DNA of 64,000 bases from Prauserella halophila (GTDB taxonomy: Bacteria > Actinomycetota > Actinomycetes > Mycobacteriales > Pseudonocardiaceae), in NCBI RefSeq assembly GCF_024171895.1, contig NZ_JAMTCQ010000009.1, positions 781,318 through 845,317 on the forward strand. The letters run 5' to 3'. The notes beneath the pieces are model-generated. The model saw nothing but the letters and a program-made list of their open reading frames with translations. It did no database searches and was not told the DNA's origin. The translations under genes were made by a program, and so were the position numbers. This document shows, in pieces, positions 1-9,034 of this stretch. The stretch's first letter is position 1. The number at the start of each line of letters is the position of its first letter.

Positions 1-855
1 GTCGGCGTGGGCGCGGCGCCGGAGCAGGTGCAGCGCCACGACCGGAGCGGTGTCGGCGAACGCGGCGGCCCGCTCGTCGGGAACGGGGCCGTCGACGACG
101 GCCCACATCGACCCGAGCAGCTCGCCGCCCATGCGCACCGGAGCGATGAGCCGCGGCAGGGTGCCGTCCTTCTGGCCCGGTACGAAGATCGTCTGCCTGC
201 CGCGTGTGAGGTCCCGGAACACGCCGCGGGAGCGGAACCGCGCGAGCACGTCGTCGGGGATGCGCCTGCCGACGATCGTGGCCACGCGTGCCGGGTCGGT
301 GAGGTCCTGCCGCGCGGAGTAGGCCAGCACGCGCGAGTTGGTGTCCTCGATCGTCACGGGCGCGTCGACGACCGAGGCGACCGCGTCGGCGAGCCGGAAC
401 AGATCGCCCGCCGCCGGGTCCGCTTCGGGCGCGTTGGACTCGTCGGAATCGTCGGACTCGGCGTCGAGCACGGTGCGCAGCAGCCACACGAGCTGGGCCC
501 ACGCGGTCGCCTCGTGGACCTCGACCAGGCCGATGCCCGCACGTCTGGCGGCTCCGCGGACGGTGGTGTGCTGCGCGATCGGCGCTTTGACGAGTACCGC
601 TGTCGCCCCGCGTCCCGCGGCGTCCTTCACCAGTGCCACGGCCGAGTCGCCGTCCGGTACGGCGACGCCGAGCACGAGATCCCCCGTGCCCGGCACGGTC
701 GCCGCGGCGGGCTCGGCGATGACGACGTCGGTGACCGCGGTGGTCTCGTCGGGCAGGTGCAGCGCGTGCAGTAGCGTCGGGCCGACGCGGTCGACCACCG
801 TCCGGACGGTGATCATCGGTTGCCGGACGTGCTGCTCGTCATGGGTGGCGAGCAT
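1..855 (-). CDS. PucR-family transcriptional regulator, 3' end outside the window
   Basis: Reading the minus strand from 855 gives an open frame of about 285 codons that runs off the window at base 1. The N-terminal half resembles the PucR purine-catabolism domain (VVDRVGPTLLHALHLP near the start, then a glycine-rich core). It is followed by a GAF-like stretch (ITVEDTN-like segment, then GGELLGSMWAVVDG). The C-terminal helix-turn-helix expected of PucR proteins lies beyond the edge. An in-frame ATG at 816 is an alternative start; neither has a convincing ribosome binding site. PucR proteins activate nearby catabolic genes, but the target here is outside the window or unknown. Confidence 0.75.
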   Translation of the reverse strand, partial: MLATHDEQHVRQPMITVRTVVDRVGPTLLHALHLPDETTAVTDVVIAEPAAATVPGTGDLVLGVAVPDGDSAVALVKDAAGRGATAVLVKAPIAQHTTVRGAARRAGIGLVEVHEATAWAQLVWLLRTVLDAESDDSDESNAPEADPAAGDLFRLADAVASVVDAPVTIEDTNSRVLAYSARQDLTDPARVATIVGRRIPDDVLARFRSRGVFRDLTRGRQTIFVPGQKDGTLPRLIAPVRMGGELLGSMWAVVDGPVPDERAAAFADTAPVVALHLLRRRAHAD

Positions 856-910
856 ACCGGCAGAGACCGAACCGATGCCCGCGCCGACCCGGTGGCGGCC
901 CTGCAGCATC

Positions 911-990
911 GGCACCTCGGCACCTCGGCACCTCGGCACCGCGGCACCGCGGCACCTCGGTATCTCGGCACCTCGGTATCTCGGCACCGC
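911..990. repeat. 8-bp tandem array, ten copies
   Basis: Ten consecutive 8-bp units (ggcacctc with variants ggcaccgc and ggtatctc) fill 911-990. The array begins 7 bp after the stop codon of the minus-strand gene at 998-1486 and ends before the start of the PucR gene. It lies outside both reading frames. Confidence 0.95.
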
Positions 991-997
991 GGAGCAG

Positions 998-1486
998 TCA
1001 GTCGAGCAGAGCCTCGGCGATCCACGATTCGACGGGCAGGTCGCGTTCCAGGCACGCGGTCGAGAGCCGCATGGTCCAGCGCAATGCCTGCACGACGAGG
1101 CTCTCCACCTCGTCCGGCGAGGCGTTGGCGAGCGCGATCTCCAGCTGCTGCCGGGCGTCGTCGGTGTTGCCGTGCACTTCGGCGAGCAGCGTGCGGACCG
1201 CGGTGCGCACGGGCGGCTCGGCGTCGTCGATCGCGACCTCTTCGCCCTCGGAGTCGAAGACCTGCACCTTGACGGGTGCGGCACCGCCGTCGCCGAGGGT
1301 CGTGACCATCTCGCTGCAGGTGCCGAACAGCAGCAACATGAGCGCGCGCGTGTCGTCGGCGGCGAGCGCTTCGAGCGCTGCCGCTTCGATGGCACCGGCG
1401 TCGTCGCCCAGCCGCATGGCCAGCAGCGCCCGCTGGGCGGTTTCGACGAGCCGTGACGGCGTCCCTTCCTCGTGCACGGATGTCAT
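998..1486 (-). CDS. hypothetical protein, 162 aa
   Basis: The ATG at 1486 starts a 162-residue acidic, probably all-helical protein (LVETAQRALLAMRLGDD, then ALAADDTRALMLLLFGTC, ending VESWIAEALLD). No signal peptide or membrane segment is visible and I do not recognise a family. The frame is open further upstream, but the upstream residues are Arg/Pro/Ser-rich out-of-frame noise, so the ATG is preferred. It lies between a TetR gene and a PucR gene on the same strand, and its stop is followed at once by an 8-bp tandem array. Codon use fits a real gene. Confidence 0.6.
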   Translation of the reverse strand: MTSVHEEGTPSRLVETAQRALLAMRLGDDAGAIEAAALEALAADDTRALMLLLFGTCSEMVTTLGDGGAAPVKVQVFDSEGEEVAIDDAEPPVRTAVRTLLAEVHGNTDDARQQLEIALANASPDEVESLVVQALRWTMRLSTACLERDLPVESWIAEALLD

Positions 1487-1559
1487 CAAACACCAGATGT
1501 GCCGTGATCGTCGTGCGCCCGCAGGGGTGATGATCACCGCAGGGCCGTTACGAGCGGTG

Positions 1560-2150
1560 CTACTTCGCCGCGTAGAGCGCACCGAGTGCGAGGCGGGTGA
1601 GCAGTTCGGCCAGGTCGTCGCCGGGGAGGTGCCGGTTGTGCGGAGTCGAGTTGATGAGGCCGAACACGGCGTGCGCCGCGGACCGGGCGTGGGGTTCATC
1701 CAGGCGGGGGACGGTCGCGCGCAGTGCCGTCACCCATACTTCGACGTACTGCCGCTGCAGCCGGCGCACGCGCCTGCGGTCCTCGTCGCCGAGGCTCGCC
1801 AGACTGCGTTCGTGGACGGTGATCAGCGCGGGCTGCTGCAGCGCGAAGTCGACGTGGAACCGGACGAGACCGGTGAGGATGTCGTCGGCGTCGCCGACAC
1901 GCCGGATGCGTTCGGTGCCGCCCGCGAGGAGGTATTCGCTGATGCCGGTGAGCATTTCGCCCAACATGGCATCCTTGCTGCGGAAGTGGCGGTAGAGTGC
2001 CGGGCCGGTGATTCCGACGGCCGCGCCGATGTCGTCTATCCCGACGCCACGGAAGCCGTGCTGGGCGAACAGTTCCGCTGCCGCGGCCAGGATCTGATCC
2101 CGCCGGGACGGTTTCCCGTCGCCGGACGGTGGCGCTGCGCTGGGAATCAT
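1560..2150 (-). CDS. TetR-family repressor of the acyl-CoA carboxylase operon (BkaR-like)
   Basis: 196 aa from the ATG at 2150. The N-terminal HTH is typical of TetR: RRDQILAAAAELFAQHGF, then GIDDIGAAVGITGPALYRHFRSK at about residues 14-56. A helical ligand-binding domain follows. The frame is open upstream to 2273, but that stretch covers the promoter and operator, so the shorter start is chosen. The palindrome at 2172-2187, 21 bp before the start, matches motifs in front of accD1 (3169-3212), so autoregulation and control of that operon are inferred. Mycobacterium tuberculosis BkaR (Rv2506) is the known TetR beside an accD1-accA1-fadE19 operon. Orthology is inferred from context. Confidence 0.85.
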   Translation of the reverse strand: MIPSAAPPSGDGKPSRRDQILAAAAELFAQHGFRGVGIDDIGAAVGITGPALYRHFRSKDAMLGEMLTGISEYLLAGGTERIRRVGDADDILTGLVRFHVDFALQQPALITVHERSLASLGDEDRRRVRRLQRQYVEVWVTALRATVPRLDEPHARSAAHAVFGLINSTPHNRHLPGDDLAELLTRLALGALYAAK

Positions 2151-2171
2151 GGTGTCACTGTACGGGACGAA

Positions 2172-2187
2172 GTTAGTGAACGCTAAC
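2172..2187. promoter_or_regulatory. TetR-type operator GTTAG-N6-CTAAC
   Basis: GTTAGTGAACGCTAAC lies in the tetR promoter. Two close copies lie upstream of accD1 at 3169-3184 (GTTAGTAACCTCTAAC, the same arms and spacing) and at 3197-3212. Confidence 0.65.
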
Positions 2188-2307
2188 CTCGCTCCGAACT
2201 TTCGGTTTGAACCATGCGTGGTAAATCGGGAGGTTTCTCTCCTTTCCGGACCGTTGTCGCTGGTATTCGTCACCAGCGGTCAACGGCACACGGAAAGGCG
2301 GCTACGC

Positions 2308-3123
2308 ATGGTCAGAGGTTCCCGTATCGCCGGCACGGTGGCAATCGCTTCGCTGGTACTGGTCGGCGGCGCGGCCACGGCAGGAGCGGTCGAAGCGACC
2401 ACCCACGACAACCCGACCACCTACGACAACTACGTCGCCCTCGGCGACTCCTACGCCAGCGGCGTCGGCGCAGGCGAGTACGGCGATTCGGGCGACTGCA
2501 AGCGCAGCGCGAACGCCTACCCCCAGCTCTACGCGGACGCGGGCGGCATCGGCGATTTCCGGTCGGTGGCCTGTCTGGGTGCGAACACGCATGATGTGCG
2601 CGCACAGGCCGATTCGCTCTCCGCCGACACCGATCTCGTCACGCTGTCGGTCGGCGGCAACGACGCCGGGTTCGTCGACGTCATGATCGACTGCACGACG
2701 AGTTTCGATCAGGGTTGTATCGACCGGGTCGACGAGGCGAAGGAGTTCGCCGACACGACGCTGCCCGGCCTGTTGGACGGGGTGTACGACGAGATCAGGG
2801 CGAACGCGCCGGACGCCGAGGTGTTCGTCTTCGGCTACCCGCGCTTCTACGAGATCGACGGATCGTGCAACGCGGGCCTGAGCGACACCAAGCGTGCGGC
2901 CATCAACTCCGGTGCCGACGCCCTCGCGGAGACGATTTCGGAGCGTGCTCGGGCTGCGGGCTTCACGTTCGTGGATGTGCGCGACGATTTCGCCGGTCAC
3001 GAGATCTGCTCCGACGACTGGTGGATGCGCAGTGTGACGTGGCCGATCGACGAGTCCTACCACCCGACCGCCACGGGTCATGAGCTCGGCTATCTGCCCG
3101 CGCTGCAGGCGGCGGCGGGCTGA
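2308..3123 (+). CDS. secreted SGNH/GDSL-family esterase or lipase
   Basis: 271 aa from the ATG at 2308, preceded by an AAAGGCGG ribosome binding site. Residues 1 to about 28 form a Sec signal peptide (RGSRIAG, a hydrophobic run, then AGAVEA). The mature protein carries the SGNH blocks: VALGDSYASG (nucleophile Ser), GGNDAGF (Gly and Asn of the oxyanion hole), and DESYHPTATGHELG near the C terminus (catalytic His). Six cysteines in the mature part suggest the disulfides seen in actinomycete secreted SGNH lipases. It stands alone between the tetR promoter and the accD1 operator region. It could hydrolyse extracellular esters or lipids; the substrate is unknown. Confidence 0.88.
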   Translation: MVRGSRIAGTVAIASLVLVGGAATAGAVEATTHDNPTTYDNYVALGDSYASGVGAGEYGDSGDCKRSANAYPQLYADAGGIGDFRSVACLGANTHDVRAQADSLSADTDLVTLSVGGNDAGFVDVMIDCTTSFDQGCIDRVDEAKEFADTTLPGLLDGVYDEIRANAPDAEVFVFGYPRFYEIDGSCNAGLSDTKRAAINSGADALAETISERARAAGFTFVDVRDDFAGHEICSDDWWMRSVTWPIDESYHPTATGHELGYLPALQAAAG

Positions 3124-3160
3124 CTTCGACCGCGTGCGGATTTCCTCCCCGAATGCCTGG

Positions 3161-3220
3161 ACCTCAGGGTTAGTAACCTCTAACATCAGAGGCGGTGTTA
3201 ACGGCTGCTAACCCTGAGGT
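3161..3220. promoter_or_regulatory. dyad-rich operator and leader of the accD1 operon
   Basis: A perfect 13-bp inverted repeat (ACCTCAGGGTTAG at 3161-3173 and its complement at 3208-3220) encloses two GTTAG-type operators at 3169-3184 and 3197-3212 and a smaller dyad, CCTCT-N6-AGAGG, at 3177-3192. The right arm contains the GAGGTG ribosome binding site of accD1 (ATG at 3226), so the stem, if transcribed, would occlude translation. Confidence 0.65.
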
Positions 3221-3225
3221 GTGTC

Positions 3226-4839
3226 ATGGATGGTCCGGCGCTCGCCAGTCACGCTGACCCGAACAGCGAGGCTTACTCCCGCAATGTCGCAGGACACGGT
3301 GAGTTGGTCGAAGATCTACGCAAGCGGCTTGCCGCGGCCCGGCTGGGCGGCCCGGAGAAGGCGCGCTCCCGGCATGTGGAACGCGGCAAGCTGTTGCCGC
3401 GCGATCGGGTCGATGCGCTGCTCGACCCGGGATCGGCGTTCCTCGAACTCTCACCGCTCGCCGCGACCGGGCTCTACGACGACGAGGCGCCCGCCGCCGG
3501 CATCATCGCCGGTATCGGCCGTGTCTCCGGGCGCGAGTGTGTGATCGTCGCCAACGACGCGACGGTCAAGGGCGGCACGTACTACCCGATGACGGTCAAG
3601 AAGCACCTGCGCGCGCAGGAAGTGGCGCTGCACAACAACCTGCCGTGCCTCTACCTCGTCGACTCCGGTGGGGCGTTCCTTCCGCGGCAGGACGAGGTGT
3701 TCCCCGATCGCGAGCACTTCGGCCGCATCTTCTACAACCAGGCCACGATGTCGGCGCGCGGTATCCCGCAGATCGCCGCGGTCCTCGGCTCGTGCACGGC
3801 CGGCGGCGCCTACGTCCCGGCGATGAGCGACGAGGCGGTGATCGTGCGCAGCCAGGGCACGATCTTCCTCGGTGGGCCGCCGCTGGTGAAGGCCGCAACC
3901 GGCGAGGTCGTCACGGCCGAGGAGCTGGGCGGCGGGGACGTCCACTCGCGACAGTCCGGCGTCACCGACCATCTCGCGGCCGACGACGCCGACGCGCTGC
4001 GGATCGTGCGCTCGATCGTCTCCACCCTGGGACCACGGGAACCGGAGCCGTGGGACATCGAGCCCGTCGAGGAGCCCGCCGCCGATCCGGGCGAGCTCTA
4101 CGGCGTTGTGCCCACCGATTCGCGCACGCCGTACGACGTGCGCGAGGTGATCGCCCGCGTCGTCGACGGCAGCAGGTTCGCCGAGTTCAAGAAGGACTAC
4201 GGCACGACCCTGGTCACCGGTTTCGCCCGGATCCACGGGCACCCGGTCGGCATCATCGCCAACAACGGGGTGCTGTTCGCCGAGTCGGCGATGAAGGGCG
4301 CCCACTTCATCGAACTGTGCGACAAGCGCTCGATCCCGCTCGTGTTCCTGCAGAACATCACGGGCTTCATGGTCGGAAAGGACTACGAGGCGGGCGGGAT
4401 CGCCAAACACGGCGCGAAGATGGTGACCGCGGTGGCGTGCGCGCGCGTCCCGAAGTTCACCGTGATCATCGGCGGCTCCTTCGGCGCAGGCAACTACTCG
4501 ATGTGCGGGCGCGCGTACTCGCCACGGTTCCTGTGGATGTGGCCGAACGCGCGCATCTCGGTGATGGGCGGCGAGCAGGCCGCCTCGGTGCTCTCGACCG
4601 TCCGGCGGGACACCATCGAGGGACGCGGCGAGGAGTGGTCCGCCGCCGACGAGGAGTCGTTCAAGGAGCCGATCCGCGAGCAGTACGAGGAGCAGGGCAA
4701 CCCGTACTACTCGACCGCGCGGCTGTGGGACGACGGGGTCATCGACCCCGCCGACACCAGGACGGTGCTCGGCCTGGCGTTGTCGGCGTCGGCCAACGCA
4801 CCGCTGGAGCCCGTCGGCTACGGCGTCTTCCGGATGTGA
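3226..4839 (+). CDS. accD1: acyl-CoA carboxylase carboxyltransferase (beta) subunit, AccD1 type
   Basis: 537 aa, the usual length for AccD1 and methylcrotonyl-CoA carboxylase beta chains. It transfers carboxyl from biotin to an acyl-CoA. Two crotonase-like carboxyltransferase domains are visible. The first holds [19 protein letters not shown] and the oxyanion segment [17 protein letters not shown] near residue 187. The second holds [19 protein letters not shown] and [16 protein letters not shown] near residue 415. The order beta, alpha, acyl-CoA dehydrogenase matches the mycobacterial accD1-accA1-fadE19 leucine catabolic operon, so 3-methylcrotonyl-CoA is the likely substrate. The start is set by GAGGTG just upstream. 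Confidence 0.92.
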   Translation: MDGPALASHADPNSEAYSRNVAGHGELVEDLRKRLAAARLGGPEKARSRHVERGKLLPRDRVDALLDPGSAFLELSPLAATGLYDDEAPAAGIIAGIGRVSGRECVIVANDATVKGGTYYPMTVKKHLRAQEVALHNNLPCLYLVDSGGAFLPRQDEVFPDREHFGRIFYNQATMSARGIPQIAAVLGSCTAGGAYVPAMSDEAVIVRSQGTIFLGGPPLVKAATGEVVTAEELGGGDVHSRQSGVTDHLAADDADALRIVRSIVSTLGPREPEPWDIEPVEEPAADPGELYGVVPTDSRTPYDVREVIARVVDGSRFAEFKKDYGTTLVTGFARIHGHPVGIIANNGVLFAESAMKGAHFIELCDKRSIPLVFLQNITGFMVGKDYEAGGIAKHGAKMVTAVACARVPKFTVIIGGSFGAGNYSMCGRAYSPRFLWMWPNARISVMGGEQAASVLSTVRRDTIEGRGEEWSAADEESFKEPIREQYEEQGNPYYSTARLWDDGVIDPADTRTVLGLALSASANAPLEPVGYGVFRM

Positions 4840-4999
4840 GGACCGCCGATCGCCGGGTGGGCCGGGCCGCGCGGAGCTGCGCGGAAGGTGGCCCGCAGCC
4901 GCGCGGCGCAGGCGAGCTCACCACCGGTGGCGACGGGTCGCCGGGGTGCACGGCTCGCACTCTGAACAAGGCATTGTGAGAGAGGACGGTTCGACAGAC

Positions 5000-6973
5000 A
5001 TGTTCGACACGGTTCTGGTTGCCAACCGCGGGGAGATCGCCGTCCGCGTCATCGCCACGTTGCGGCGCATGGGTATCCGGTCGGTGGCGGTCTACAGCGA
5101 CGCCGATGCCGACGCCCGGCACACCCGCGAGGCGGACGTGGCCGTGCGCATCGGCCCGGCGGAGGCGGCCCGTAGCTATCTGTCCGTTCCGGACGTCGTG
5201 AAGGCCGCCGTCGACACCGGTGCGCAGGCGGTGCACCCCGGTTACGGCTTCCTCGCGGAGAACGCCGAGTTCGCGGCCGCCTGCGCCGGCGCGGGCATCG
5301 TGTTCATCGGCCCTCCGACCTCGGCGATCGACGCCATGGGCGACAAGATCCGCGCGAAGGCCACGGTGTCGGCCGCGGGCGTTCCCGTTGTCCCCGGCAA
5401 GTCCGACGTGGTCGACTACGCCGAGGCAGCCGATGAGGTGGGCTATCCGGTGCTGCTCAAGCCGTCCGCCGGTGGCGGCGGCAAGGGGATGCGCCTGGTC
5501 GCCGAGCCCGGGCAGTTGGCGGACGCGGTCGAGGCGGCGCAGCGCGAGGCGCGTGGCGCCTTCGGCGACGACCGGCTGTTGCTGGAGCGCTTTGTCGACA
5601 CGCCCCGGCACATCGAGATCCAGGTGCTGGCCGACGCGCACGGCACGGTGCTGCACCTCGGCGAACGTGAGTGCAGTCTGCAGCGCAGGCACCAGAAGAT
5701 CGTCGAGGAGGCTCCGTCGCCGCTGCTGGACGTCGATGCCCGGGAACGCATGGGCGCGTCCGCGGCCGAGGCGGCGCGGGCGGTCGGTTACGTCGGCGCG
5801 GGCACCGTCGAGTTCATCGTGTCGGCGACCAACCCCGACGAGTTCTTCTTCATGGAGATGAATACCCGGCTGCAGGTGGAGCACCCCGTGACCGAGCAGG
5901 TCACGGGTGTGGATCTCGTCGAACGGCAGGTGCGGGTGGCTGCGGGCGAGCCGCTCACGATCGGCCAGGACGACGTGCGCTTCGACGGGCATGCCGTGGA
6001 GGCGCGGGTCTACGCCGAGGACCCCGCGCGGGGCTTCATTCCCACCGGCGGCACCGTGCTGGGGCTCACCGAGCCGGCCGGGCCGCACGTGCGGGTGGAC
6101 TCCGGCCTCGCCGAAGGCACCCGGGTCGGGTCGGACTACGACCCGATGCTGGCCAAGGTCATCGCGTGGGGGCCTGATCGGGCGTCGGCGCTGCACCGGC
6201 TCGATCGGGCACTGGCCGGAACCGCGGTCCTCGGGCTGCAGACCAATGTGGAGTTCCTGCGGCGGCTCGTGTCCGATGCGGACGTCCGGTCGGGGAATCT
6301 CGACACCGGCATGGTGGAGCGGAAACTGGAGGAGCTCACCGATTCCGTTGTGGCGGAAGAGTTCTTCGTCGCCGCGGCCCTCGACCGGTTGCTCGCGCTG
6401 GAACCCGCGGGCCCGGTCGTCGACCCGTGGGACGTGCCGAGCGGCTGGCGGATGGGGGCGGCAGCCGGGGTGACGTTCCTGCTGCGTGCGGGCGAGACCG
6501 AACGGCTGGTGCGGGTCGAAGGCCCGGCGTCCGGTGCGCGGGTCACCGTCGGTGACGCCGAACCGGTCGAGGCTTCGGCACGCCGTCTCACCGGCGGGAT
6601 CGATGTCCACTGTGGATCGCAGTATCGGCGGTACGTACGCGCGCAGGCGCCCGACGGGACCGTGTGGCTGAGCCACGACGGCGTCGGAGTGGCGGTCGGG
6701 GAGCGGCCGAACCTGCTGGCCCCGCGTGCCGAGGACGTCGACGCGGGACCCGTGACGAGTCCCATGCCGGGCACCGTGCTCGTCGTCAAGGCCGCCCAGG
6801 GCGATGCGGTCGCGGCCGGTGCGCCGTTGCTGGTCGTCGAGGCGATGAAGATGGAGCACACGATCACCGCGCCGGTCGACGGCGTCGTCACCGAACTCCC
6901 CGTGCGGGCGGGCCAACAGGTCGCGCTCGACGAGAAACTGGCACTGGTTACCCCTCAGGAGCAGACATCATGA
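5000..6973 (+). CDS. accA1: acyl-CoA carboxylase biotin carboxylase/biotin carrier (alpha) subunit
   Basis: 657 aa from the ATG at 5000, preceded by GAGAGAGG. It carboxylates its own biotin with ATP and bicarbonate. The N-terminal biotin carboxylase domain ([16 protein letters not shown]) has the ATP-grasp glycine loop [11 protein letters not shown] near residue 154 and the active-site segment [14 protein letters not shown] near 287. The C-terminal biotinyl domain carries AMKM near residue 614, with the biotinylated Lys. It pairs with AccD1 upstream and overlaps the next gene by ATGA. The 160 bp between accD1 and this gene hold no recognisable gene. Confidence 0.93.
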   Translation: MFDTVLVANRGEIAVRVIATLRRMGIRSVAVYSDADADARHTREADVAVRIGPAEAARSYLSVPDVVKAAVDTGAQAVHPGYGFLAENAEFAAACAGAGIVFIGPPTSAIDAMGDKIRAKATVSAAGVPVVPGKSDVVDYAEAADEVGYPVLLKPSAGGGGKGMRLVAEPGQLADAVEAAQREARGAFGDDRLLLERFVDTPRHIEIQVLADAHGTVLHLGERECSLQRRHQKIVEEAPSPLLDVDARERMGASAAEAARAVGYVGAGTVEFIVSATNPDEFFFMEMNTRLQVEHPVTEQVTGVDLVERQVRVAAGEPLTIGQDDVRFDGHAVEARVYAEDPARGFIPTGGTVLGLTEPAGPHVRVDSGLAEGTRVGSDYDPMLAKVIAWGPDRASALHRLDRALAGTAVLGLQTNVEFLRRLVSDADVRSGNLDTGMVERKLEELTDSVVAEEFFVAAALDRLLALEPAGPVVDPWDVPSGWRMGAAAGVTFLLRAGETERLVRVEGPASGARVTVGDAEPVEASARRLTGGIDVHCGSQYRRYVRAQAPDGTVWLSHDGVGVAVGERPNLLAPRAEDVDAGPVTSPMPGTVLVVKAAQGDAVAAGAPLLVVEAMKMEHTITAPVDGVVTELPVRAGQQVALDEKLALVTPQEQTS

Positions 6974-8124
6974 TCGACTTCCGGCTCGACGACGAGTACG
7001 AAGCGCTGCGCAAGACCGTTCACGACTTCGCCCAGTCCGAGGTCAAGCCCGTGATCGGGGACTTCTACATCCGGGAGGAGTTTCCGTACGAGATCGTCGC
7101 GAAGATGGGCGAGATGGGCCTGTTCGGCCTGCCGATCGCCGAGGAGTACGGCGGTATGGGCGGCGACTACTTCGCGCTGTGCCTCGCGCTCGAGGAGCTC
7201 GCCCGGGTTGACTCCTCGGTGGCGGTCACGGTCGAGGCGGGTGTGTCGCTGGGTGCGATGCCGATCTACCGGTTCGGCACCGAGGAGCAGAAGCGCCGCT
7301 GGCTGCCGTCGCTGTGCACCGGCGAGGCGCTCGGTGCGTTCGGGCTGACCGAACCGGACGGCGGTTCGGACGCCGGTGCGACCAAAACCCGCGCCACGGT
7401 CGACGGAGACCAGTGGGTCATCAACGGCAGCAAGTCGTTCATCACCAACTCCGGTACCGACATCACGAGCGTCGTCACGGTCACGGCCGTCACGGGCACG
7501 AACCCCGACGGCAGCAAGGAGATCTCGGCGATCCTCGTGCCCTCCGGTACGCCGGGCTTCACGGTGGCGCCGAAGTACTCGAAGGTCGGCTGGAACGCGT
7601 CCGACACCCACGAGCTGGCGTTCGACGACTGCCGCGTGCCGGTGGACAACCTCGTCGGCGAGCGCGGCCGCGGGTACGCGCAGTTCCTGCGGATCCTCGA
7701 CGAGGGCCGCATCGCGATCGCGGCGCTGAGCGTCGGTCTGGCGCAGGGATGCATCGACGAGTGCCTGCGCTACGTGGACGAGCGGGAGGCGTTCGGCAAC
7801 AAAATCGGCGCGTACCAGGCGATGCAGTTCAAGATCGCCGACATGCAGGCCCGGGTGCACACCGCGCGGCTGGCCTATTACCAGGCGGCTGCGAAGATGC
7901 TGCGCGGCGAGCGGTTCAAGCAGGAGGCGGCGATCGCCAAGCTCGCCTCGTCGAACGCCGCGATGGACAATGCGCGGGATGCGACGCAGATCTTCGGTGG
8001 CTACGGGTTCATGAACGAGTTCCCGGTCGGCCGGTTCTACCGGGATGCCAAGATCCTCGAGGTCGGCGAGGGGACGAGTGAGGTGCAGCGGATGCTGATC
8101 GCTCGTGAGCTCGGCCTGAAGTGA
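6970..8124 (+). CDS. acyl-CoA dehydrogenase, isovaleryl/short branched-chain type (FadE19-like)
   Basis: 384 aa, starting in an ATGA overlap with accA1, which implies translational coupling. It is an FAD-dependent alpha,beta-dehydrogenase of acyl-CoAs. Visible family motifs are [13 protein letters not shown] for flavin and substrate contacts (about residue 120), the C-terminal [22 protein letters not shown], and [12 protein letters not shown] with the Glu in the usual catalytic-base position near residue 366. Following the carboxylase subunits it most likely acts on isovaleryl-CoA or a similar branched acyl-CoA. The exact chain specificity cannot be read from the sequence. Confidence 0.88.
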   Translation: MIDFRLDDEYEALRKTVHDFAQSEVKPVIGDFYIREEFPYEIVAKMGEMGLFGLPIAEEYGGMGGDYFALCLALEELARVDSSVAVTVEAGVSLGAMPIYRFGTEEQKRRWLPSLCTGEALGAFGLTEPDGGSDAGATKTRATVDGDQWVINGSKSFITNSGTDITSVVTVTAVTGTNPDGSKEISAILVPSGTPGFTVAPKYSKVGWNASDTHELAFDDCRVPVDNLVGERGRGYAQFLRILDEGRIAIAALSVGLAQGCIDECLRYVDEREAFGNKIGAYQAMQFKIADMQARVHTARLAYYQAAAKMLRGERFKQEAAIAKLASSNAAMDNARDATQIFGGYGFMNEFPVGRFYRDAKILEVGEGTSEVQRMLIARELGLK

Positions 8125-8165
8125 CGGCGGGTGGACCTGTCGCCACCTCCGGATTGCCGTGATAA

Positions 8166-8185
8166 GAATACCGGTATAAGTATTC
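8166..8185. promoter_or_regulatory. palindromic promoter element before map
   Basis: GAATAC-N8-GTATTC at 8166-8185 encloses the perfect palindrome ATACCGGTAT at 8168-8177, in an AT-rich patch 44 bp before the map start. A TATAAG-like -10 hexamer overlaps it. It may be an operator, or simply the promoter of the map transcript. Confidence 0.4.
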
Positions 8186-8228
8186 GCAGCGGCGATCGGG
8201 CGCGGGCCCGTGGTGGAGGAAGCAGGCG

Positions 8229-9011
8229 ATGGTTGAGCTGAAGACCCCCGGCGAGATCGAGGCGATGAACGTGACCGGCACGTTCGTCGCCGAGGTGCTC
8301 GGCGATCTGGCGCAGCGGGCCGAACCCGGTGTCAACCTGCTCGACCTCGAGCATCGCGCCCGCGACATGGTCAAGCACCGCGGCGCCGAGTCCTGCTACT
8401 GGGACTACGCGCCGTCGTTCGGCAAGGGGCCGTTCCGCAACGTCATCTGCCTCGCGGTCAACGACGCCGTGCTGCACGGTCTGCCGCACGACTACGAGTT
8501 ACGGGACGGCGACCTGCTGACGATGGACATGGCCGTCTCGATCGACGGCTGGGTGGCCGATTCGGCACGCACCGTGATCGTCGGCACGCCGCGGCCCGGT
8601 GACGTGGGGCGCGGCGACGTGCGGCTCGTCGAGGCGACCGAACGCGCACTGGACGAGGCGATCGCGGCCGCCCGGCTGGGCAACCGCCTCGGTGACGTCT
8701 CGGCGGCCGTCGGGGAGGTCGCGTCGCGGTACGGCTACCCGGTCAACACCGAGTTCGGCGGACACGGTCTCGGCCGCACGATGCACGAGGAACCGCATGT
8801 GCCCAACGTGGGCCGTCCCGGCAGGGGAATGCCGCTGCGCGCGGGGCTGACCATCGCGATCGAGCCGTGGTTCGCAGCCGGCACCGATCGCATCGTCTAC
8901 GACCCGGACGGGTGGACGATCCGCTCGGCCGACGGGTCGCGCACCGCGCACAGTGAGCACACGATCGCGATCACCGAAGACGGGCCGCGTATTCTGACGC
9001 TCACGAGCTGA
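8229..9011 (+). CDS. map: type I methionine aminopeptidase
   Basis: 260 aa, with a strong GGAGGA site upstream. It removes N-terminal Met from nascent proteins using a dinuclear metal centre. The five metal ligands are visible: Asp in LTMDMAVS, Asp in VADSART, His in GGHGLGRTMHEEP, Glu in IAIEPW and Glu in HSEHTIAI. It is short and lacks any N-terminal extension. Actinomycetes usually carry several map genes; this one sits after the acyl-CoA dehydrogenase operon with its own palindromic promoter, so it may be a second, non-housekeeping copy. Confidence 0.93.
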   Translation: MVELKTPGEIEAMNVTGTFVAEVLGDLAQRAEPGVNLLDLEHRARDMVKHRGAESCYWDYAPSFGKGPFRNVICLAVNDAVLHGLPHDYELRDGDLLTMDMAVSIDGWVADSARTVIVGTPRPGDVGRGDVRLVEATERALDEAIAAARLGNRLGDVSAAVGEVASRYGYPVNTEFGGHGLGRTMHEEPHVPNVGRPGRGMPLRAGLTIAIEPWFAAGTDRIVYDPDGWTIRSADGSRTAHSEHTIAITEDGPRILTLTS

Positions 9012-9034
9012 ACCCGAGCCGGCTGGAGGTCCTG

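Noticed and set aside
7-1456. Two long plus-strand frames at the window start
   Set aside because: Both lie antisense to the PucR gene or the small hypothetical gene and run through the 8-bp array. The minus-strand PucR frame has family-like sequence and is merely cut by the window edge.
4739-6916. A 725-codon open frame on the minus strand
   Set aside because: It is antisense to the biotin carboxylase gene and lacks any recognisable domain.
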